A stretch of 64,000 bases of DNA from contig JAVBOB010000023.1 of NCBI GenBank assembly GCA_031551125.1, positions 1-64,000 of the forward strand, written 5' to 3'. The notes beneath the pieces are model-generated. The model was given only the letters and a program-made list of their open reading frames with translations. It had not been told where the DNA came from and ran no database searches. Numbering within the stretch: position 1 is the stretch's first letter; each line of letters opens with the position of its first letter. Both the position numbers and the translations under genes were made by a program. This document shows positions 60,189 to 64,000 of the stretch, one piece after another. Source of the DNA: JAIRNF01 sp031551125. GTDB taxonomy: Bacteria > Bacteroidota > Bacteroidia > Bacteroidales > UBA932.

Positions 60189-60821
60189 ATGGAAGAAACT
60201 GCAAAACAGATAGCGCTGGAGCTGCTGCAAATTAACGCAATTAAGCTGAGCCCCGCAAATCCTTTTACATGGGCTTCGGGCTGGTACTCTCCCATATATT
60301 GCGATAACCGTAAAACGCTTTCCTACCCGCAGGTACGTAAAACGATATGCGAATCGTTTTGTTCTCTTATTCAGGATAAGTTTCCTGATGTAGAGGTGAT
60401 TGCCGGAGTTGCTACAGGAGCTATCGCTCATGGCGCGCTTGTTGCCGAACGAATGGGAAAACCCTTTGTGTATGTTCGCTCAACACCCAAGCAGCATGGT
60501 TTGGAAAACCTTATTGAAGGCGAGCTGCCAAAAGGCAAGCGGGTTGTGGTGGTTGAAGATTTGATTTCAACAGGCGGAAGCAGCCTTGCTGCCGTGCAAG
60601 CCATACGTAAGGCCGATTGTGATGTGCTTGGCATGGTTGCTATTTTTACATATGGCTTTAGCATTGCTCGTAAACAAATGGAGGATAATGGTTGTGTATT
60701 ATATACGCTAAGTGATTACAGTACGCTGATTGAACAGGCTACGGCTATGGGTTATGTGAAGCCGGAAGATTTGCAGACGTTGAAAGAATGGCGTGAATCG
60801 CCCAATACGTGGAGGAAGTAG
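60189..60821 (+). CDS. pyrE: Orotate phosphoribosyltransferase
   Basis: The frame begins at 60168, but ATG 60189 (MEETAKQIALELLQINAIK) is the better start, giving 210 residues. PFTWASGWYSPIYCDNRKTL, IAGVATGAIAHGALVAERM, and the PRPP-binding motif VVVVEDLISTGGSS are diagnostic. It makes OMP from orotate and PRPP in pyrimidine synthesis. The next gene (60825) follows after three bases. Confidence 0.96.
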   Translation: MEETAKQIALELLQINAIKLSPANPFTWASGWYSPIYCDNRKTLSYPQVRKTICESFCSLIQDKFPDVEVIAGVATGAIAHGALVAERMGKPFVYVRSTPKQHGLENLIEGELPKGKRVVVVEDLISTGGSSLAAVQAIRKADCDVLGMVAIFTYGFSIARKQMEDNGCVLYTLSDYSTLIEQATAMGYVKPEDLQTLKEWRESPNTWRK

Positions 60822-60824
60822 CTA

Positions 60825-61262
60825 ATGGATGAGTATGTAAGCAAGGTAGTGAAGGTAAACCGCATGGCTAGCGATTTGTATGCTATTTTCTCTGACCTAA
60901 GCATGCTTTCGCAGCTTGTTCCACCCAATGCGGAAATAGAAAACTTCCAATCTTCAACGGATGAGTGTACTTTTAAGGTTAAAGGGGTAGAGGTAGGTTT
61001 GTGTATTATTGATCGTGAACCGGATAAAACGGTAAAATATACCGGAAATGGTAAGCTGCCCTTCGATTTCTTTTTCTGGGTACAGCTAAAAGAGGTTGCC
61101 CCCTACGATACGAGAGTACGGTTAGTGCTACACACCAAAATGAATATGATGATGAAGCTCATGCTGAAAGGCAAGCTTCAAAAAGGGATTGATACCTTTG
61201 CTGAGCAAATGGCTGCAGCGTTTAACGGGCAGCAACCGCCACAAGCAAATTTCTCTTCATAA
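60825..61262 (+). CDS. SRPBCC/START-like fold protein
   Basis: The 145-residue protein has a hydrophobic-pocket fold pattern: an N-terminal strand and helix (VNRMASDLYAIFSDLSMLSQL), a middle sheet (FKVKGVEVGLCIIDREP, KYTGNGKLPFDFFFWVQL), and a long C-terminal helix (MNMMMKLMLKGKLQKGIDTF) with the family's LK..L Gly pattern. It starts three bases after pyrE and is likely cotranslated. A ligand or function cannot be named. Confidence 0.85.
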   Translation: MDEYVSKVVKVNRMASDLYAIFSDLSMLSQLVPPNAEIENFQSSTDECTFKVKGVEVGLCIIDREPDKTVKYTGNGKLPFDFFFWVQLKEVAPYDTRVRLVLHTKMNMMMKLMLKGKLQKGIDTFAEQMAAAFNGQQPPQANFSS

Positions 61263-61305
61263 ACCTTAAACATTGCTAAAGAAAATTTGCTAAAACGCTT
61301 GAGGC

Positions 61306-61336
61306 TTGCAGGATTAGTTGCAAACACTTACTTTTG
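61306..61336 (+). promoter_or_regulatory. Promoter for the FKBP-type lipoprotein gene
   Basis: TTG (61306-61308), a 20-nt spacer and TACTTTTG (61329-61336) match both consensus boxes, 26 nt before the ATG at 61362. It lies past the SRPBCC gene, so the lipoprotein can be expressed independently. Confidence 0.6.
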
Positions 61337-61361
61337 TCCATCTAGGGATAACAGAAAAACT

Positions 61362-62381
61362 ATGACCAAAATATTTAGACTTTTTACCATTAGCATAATT
61401 GCTCTTTCTCTTTTTTCCTCTTGTGCAAAGGAGAAGGAAATGAGCAACAGGGAAATGCAGAACGAACTGTTGGATGCTTATATGGTTGTAACCTACAGCG
61501 CAGATAAGACTACTTGGCCGGCCTTTGCTCCGTTGGGCTACTACTATGTGCCAATAAAAGTTGGGACAGGTGCTACTCCGGTTGAGGAAAATTGGGTAAA
61601 GTATGATATTATTCCTCGCTTTCAGGATGGAACAATTACACCTAGCTTAGCTACCTTGGGCAGCACGGCAAAGCAGCTGGGAACGTTTTATGATACGGTT
61701 CACTACGTTCCTACCTATACCATGCTTTACAAGGATAACACATATATTCCTTCCGGCATTCAGGATGCAATGAGAACCGTGATGAAGGAAGGTGACTCCA
61801 TTCGTTTGGTGTTGGTTTCGGATTTAGCAGGCAGCTATAGAAGTGGTGATTGGACTCCTGCTATTATAGATGTGATACTACGCAAGGTTATTCCCGATCC
61901 GGTAAAATTTGAGCAGAATGAAGTGGTGGTTTTTCGTAATACGTATTACCCGGGATTGGATACGCTTAAGGCTAATATTTATTTGAAACAGCTAGTGCCT
62001 CCTACCGGAACCGAAGGTTTAGTTAAAGACGATACTGCTAAGTTCTTTTATGTTGCTCGTTATCTTGATGGTTTTGTATTTGACACAAATGTTCTTGATA
62101 CTGCCAAGAAATATAAATTTAGCACAAAAACTGCTTCAAAGTTTGATACATTGAACTTTGTTTTGGGAGCGACAGCACCAATAAATTCACTTTCTACTAC
62201 TAAGATTCCATCTCTGGCTTTTAATGAGGTGCTAAAGAATGTAAAAGATGGGGAAAGAATTGTTACATTTTTTACTTCGGAATATGGCTACGGAGCCACA
62301 GGAAATACACCTATTCAATCATATACTCCCCTGCAATTTGAAATATGGATGACAGGAGTGGGAAAGAAGAAAAGCGAGTAA
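61362..62381 (+). CDS. FKBP-type peptidyl-prolyl isomerase-like lipoprotein
   Basis: The longer frame starts at 61287, but ATG 61362 gives a proper lipoprotein signal with lipobox FSSC (Cys21) and 340 residues. The C-terminal domain ends in a FKBP-type motif (FTSEYGYGATGNTPIQSYTP then LQFEIWM), and a similar domain precedes it (about 50-180, with EGDSIRLVL and later WVKYDII). Some active-site aromatic residues are replaced, so isomerase activity is uncertain. It is probably a periplasmic or outer-membrane folding factor. A terminator that overlaps the next gene follows. Confidence 0.85.
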   Translation: MTKIFRLFTISIIALSLFSSCAKEKEMSNREMQNELLDAYMVVTYSADKTTWPAFAPLGYYYVPIKVGTGATPVEENWVKYDIIPRFQDGTITPSLATLGSTAKQLGTFYDTVHYVPTYTMLYKDNTYIPSGIQDAMRTVMKEGDSIRLVLVSDLAGSYRSGDWTPAIIDVILRKVIPDPVKFEQNEVVVFRNTYYPGLDTLKANIYLKQLVPPTGTEGLVKDDTAKFFYVARYLDGFVFDTNVLDTAKKYKFSTKTASKFDTLNFVLGATAPINSLSTTKIPSLAFNEVLKNVKDGERIVTFFTSEYGYGATGNTPIQSYTPLQFEIWMTGVGKKKSE

Positions 62382-62403
62382 TTTGCGAAGTGGGAAAATA
62401 ATA

Positions 62404-63108
62404 CTAGCCCTGCATAATAAATATGCAGGGTTTTTTATTGATATCATCAGGCCTATGCTTTTTCCACGCGCTAATATGTTGCGTTTTTATCCATTCGTCA
62501 GGAAGGGTAAGGTTCATGGCTAGGCAAAGCGAAGTACTTTCATTGCAGGCCGATAAAAAGGCATCAAACAGCTTAACGTTGCGGTAAGGTGCTTCAATAA
62601 AAACCTGTGCTTGCTGTTCTTGTATGGAGCGTTTCTCGAGTTGCTTTATACGTTGTGCACGTTCTTGCTCTTTTACCGGAAGGTAGCCGCCAAAAGCAAA
62701 GTTTTGTCCGCTAAGCCCTGACGCCATTAAGGCCAACAGAATGGATGACGGACCAACAAGGGGAACAACCTGTATTCCTTTTTGATGAGCCAATCTAACT
62801 AAGTTTGTTCCGGGGTCGGCAATGGCAGGTAGTCCGGCTTCCGACATTAGTCCCACATTATTGCCGGATAGGAGAGGTTGTAAGAGCTGTCCTAGCGCTT
62901 CTTCCGGCGTATGCTCGTTCAGCTCGTAAAAAGTCAGCTCGTCAATGGCTACGGGCATACGTAGCTTTGAAAGGTAACGACGAGCGCTACGAACATCTTC
63001 TACTATAAAATGACGAAGCGTTTTGGTTAGCTCAAGCGTATATAGAGGAATTGAATCAGCAGCGGGAACATCTCCTAATGTTGTAGGGATGAGGTATAGG
63101 GTAGGCAT
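62404..63108 (-). CDS. RsmI-like SAM-dependent methyltransferase (short form)
   Basis: The 234-residue protein has the tetrapyrrole-methylase fold: LYLIPTTLGDVP, IVEDVRSARRYLSKL, NVGLMSEAGLPAIADPG and VVPLVGPSSILLALMASGLS. RsmI 2'-O-methylates C1402 of 16S rRNA and is usually about 280 residues; this protein lacks part of the C-terminal domain and has altered motif residues (SEAGLPAIADPG in place of SDAGTPGISDPG), as in a distinct Bacteroidota paralog. The substrate is therefore uncertain. Its last codons overlap a terminator of the opposite gene. Confidence 0.88.
   Translation of the reverse strand: MPTLYLIPTTLGDVPAADSIPLYTLELTKTLRHFIVEDVRSARRYLSKLRMPVAIDELTFYELNEHTPEEALGQLLQPLLSGNNVGLMSEAGLPAIADPGTNLVRLAHQKGIQVVPLVGPSSILLALMASGLSGQNFAFGGYLPVKEQERAQRIKQLEKRSIQEQQAQVFIEAPYRNVKLFDAFLSACNESTSLCLAMNLTLPDEWIKTQHISAWKKHRPDDINKKPCIFIMQG
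62408..62436 (+). terminator. Rho-independent terminator within the 3' end of the RsmI-like gene
   Basis: Arms ccctgcat and atgcaggg are followed by six T residues. It serves the FKBP-type lipoprotein gene, and its arms also encode the last codons of the convergent methyltransferase. Confidence 0.85.
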
Positions 63109-63130
63109 AGGGCTTCGTTTATTATTTCTG

Positions 63131-63138
63131 CAAAGGTA
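63131..63138 (-). promoter_or_regulatory. Putative -7 box for the RsmI-like gene
   Basis: On the minus strand it reads TACCTTTG, 23 nt before the start. No -33 TTG at the expected spacing. Confidence 0.45.
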
Positions 63139-63163
63139 AGTAAAACTGAACTTTATAAAACCA

Positions 63164-63215
63164 CGTCATTGGCTTCGCCGAACTCGTAAACTCGGTCGCT
63201 TTGCTCGCAATGACG
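63164..63215. repeat. Family C repeat carrying the 25-nt element
   Basis: Arms cgtcattg (63164-63171) and caatgacg (63208-63215) flank the family C word tcgctttgctcgc. The other half of family C is replaced by the 25-nt element at 63171-63195. Confidence 0.75.
63171..63195 (+). repeat. 25-nt micro-element inside a family C repeat (copy 2)
   Basis: It begins ggcttcgccgaactcg and continues taaactcgg. It matches copy 1 (52506-52530, minus strand) at 22 of 25 positions; two of the three differences swap the partners of one stem pair. Confidence 0.65.
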
Positions 63216-63236
63216 GCTACAATGATTAAGCGTACT

Positions 63237-63270
63237 AAATGAAAAAGGGGCTATAGCCCCTTTTTCATTT
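63237..63270 (-). terminator. Terminator after gldJ
   Basis: A perfect 34-bp palindrome (arms aaatgaaaaaggggcta and complement, no loop) lies 13 bp past the gldJ stop. Confidence 0.8.
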
Positions 63271-63283
63271 AATATATTATCTC

Positions 63284-64000
63284 TTATTTTTTCTTCTTCT
63301 TAGCCTTCTTCTGCGCTGCCGGAACACCTAGCACATCCATTGCGCAGCGGAATCCGATATCAACTGCCGAACGGTCTTGGTCAAGGTAGCGTCTTGTTCC
63401 CGGGCTGAGCCAGTATGCACGGTCGAGGAACGAACCACCTTTATATACGCGAGACTTATCGCTGATAAGCGTAGTCATACCTTTTCCGCTATTGCCTGCA
63501 CCCGGGTCGTACATGCGGTTTGAGTTGGCTATGTTCTTAGCAATAGTATCACTTATATTTGCATCAACAGCTGAAAGAACGTCACCATCTCGGTAGTTAC
63601 GGTTATCCCCTATTTGATAGTTGTAACGATCGGCAACATATCCAATTGTATCACGAGGTATTCGTCCCAACTCATTTTTAGGAACTATATTTCCCTCAGC
63701 ATCACGCTCCGGATCGGTATAAACGTTACCTCTGAACGGGCTATATTCGTTAAACTCCAAAGATGATAGCGGACGATATACATCCATTACCCATTCGTTT
63801 ACGTTACCGGCCATGTTGTATAGCCCAAAATCGTTAGGAGGGAATGAACGAACAGGTGCTGTAGCAGCGTAACCGTCATTCAAATATCCTGCAACACCGG
63901 TAAAGTCACCCTTACCACGTTGGAAGTTGGCCATAAATTTACCCCTCTCCTTCTTTTTAGGGTTACGGGTAGTATTACCAGACCAAGGATATAATTTGTG
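63284..64000 (-). CDS. gldJ: Gliding motility/T9SS lipoprotein GldJ (5' end outside window)
   Basis: The frame is open to the right edge: residues upstream of the internal Met read LYPWSGNTTRNPKKKERGKF, a family motif, so the ATG at 63934 is not the start. The part present is a formylglycine-generating-enzyme (SUMF1) fold: FPPNDFGLYNMAGNVNEWVM with the following DVYRP, FRGNVYTDPERD, DKSRVYKGGSFLDRAYWLSP and DIGFRCAMDV. A Lys-rich tail ends it. GldJ and its relative GldK are outer-membrane lipoproteins of the T9SS; the NVNEWVxDVYRP and RGNVYT pattern favours GldJ, with GldK as the alternative. Confidence 0.88.
   Translation of the reverse strand, partial: HKLYPWSGNTTRNPKKKERGKFMANFQRGKGDFTGVAGYLNDGYAATAPVRSFPPNDFGLYNMAGNVNEWVMDVYRPLSSLEFNEYSPFRGNVYTDPERDAEGNIVPKNELGRIPRDTIGYVADRYNYQIGDNRNYRDGDVLSAVDANISDTIAKNIANSNRMYDPGAGNSGKGMTTLISDKSRVYKGGSFLDRAYWLSPGTRRYLDQDRSAVDIGFRCAMDVLGVPAAQKKAKKKKK

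Noticed and set aside
1..64000. CRISPR array among the many repeats
   Set aside because: Repeats are dispersed palindromes, not regularly spaced direct repeats with unique spacers, and no cas gene is present.
1..64000. tRNA or rRNA genes
   Set aside because: No cloverleaf with a T-loop word and matching acceptor arms was found by eye; a covariance search would be needed to be certain.

Overview
The window is a chromosomal segment of a Bacteroidota (Bacteroidetes) bacterium. Phylum markers are a type IX secretion (T9SS) cargo protein with a type B sorting domain beside a PorP/SprF partner, a second T9SS cargo (M4 peptidase with a type A tail), a GldJ-type gliding/T9SS lipoprotein cut by the right edge, many short lipoproteins with SxC/AGC lipoboxes, and promoter matches to the phylum's TTG-N20-TAnnTTTG consensus rather than sigma-70 boxes. 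MqnE points to futalosine-type menaquinone synthesis. I cannot name the genus. No tRNA, rRNA, CRISPR array, transposase or phage gene was seen.

Layout. 1-4.8 kb: 3' part of a giant Ig-like/Calx-beta adhesin plus its PorP/SprF protein. 5-8.9 kb: a small accessory group (uracil-DNA-glycosylase-like protein, MORN-like secreted protein, AAA ATPase, WYL regulator). 8.9-18.8 kb: mostly minus-strand housekeeping and conserved genes (TSUP permease, glycerate kinase, DUF4954 protein, lipoprotein, YpfJ-type metallopeptidase, PD-(D/E)XK-like protein, ADP-forming acyl-CoA synthetase). 19-21.4 kb: a RelA/SpoT protein whose hydrolase site is degenerate. 21.6-34.8 kb: a one-strand lysine-fermentation cluster in the order atoD, kal, a lipoprotein, kce, kdd, kdd, kamA, kamB, kamC, kamD, kamE, atoA. 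34.9-63.1 kb: core metabolism, tRNA modification and cell-envelope genes (birA, mqnE, metF, thiL, cysS, mltG, mnmA, pyrE and others), including a murein-peptide trio (NlpC/P60, dipeptide epimerase, transglutaminase-like). 55.9-59 kb: a secreted M4 protease with a small lipoprotein.

How the lysine genes work together: KamA makes beta-lysine, KamDE (B12 and PLP) makes 3,5-diaminohexanoate, Kdd oxidises it, Kce cleaves it with acetyl-CoA to 3-aminobutyryl-CoA and acetoacetate, Kal releases ammonia giving crotonyl-CoA, and AtoDA moves CoA between butyryl-CoA and acetoacetate. KamB and KamC are the usual companions, probably maintaining the mutase. The ADP-forming acyl-CoA synthetase at 16.7-18.8 kb could turn the resulting acetyl-CoA into ATP. 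Thiolase, butyryl-CoA dehydrogenase and a lysine permease are not in the window.

The most unusual feature is the intergenic DNA. Between genes I find at least eleven unrelated families of imperfect palindromes (called A to K below), present as full copies, half copies and copies nested inside other families. Almost every gap in the lysine cluster carries a different one. A 25-nt element sits inside copies of two unrelated families, and its two copies differ by a pair-preserving (compensatory) change.
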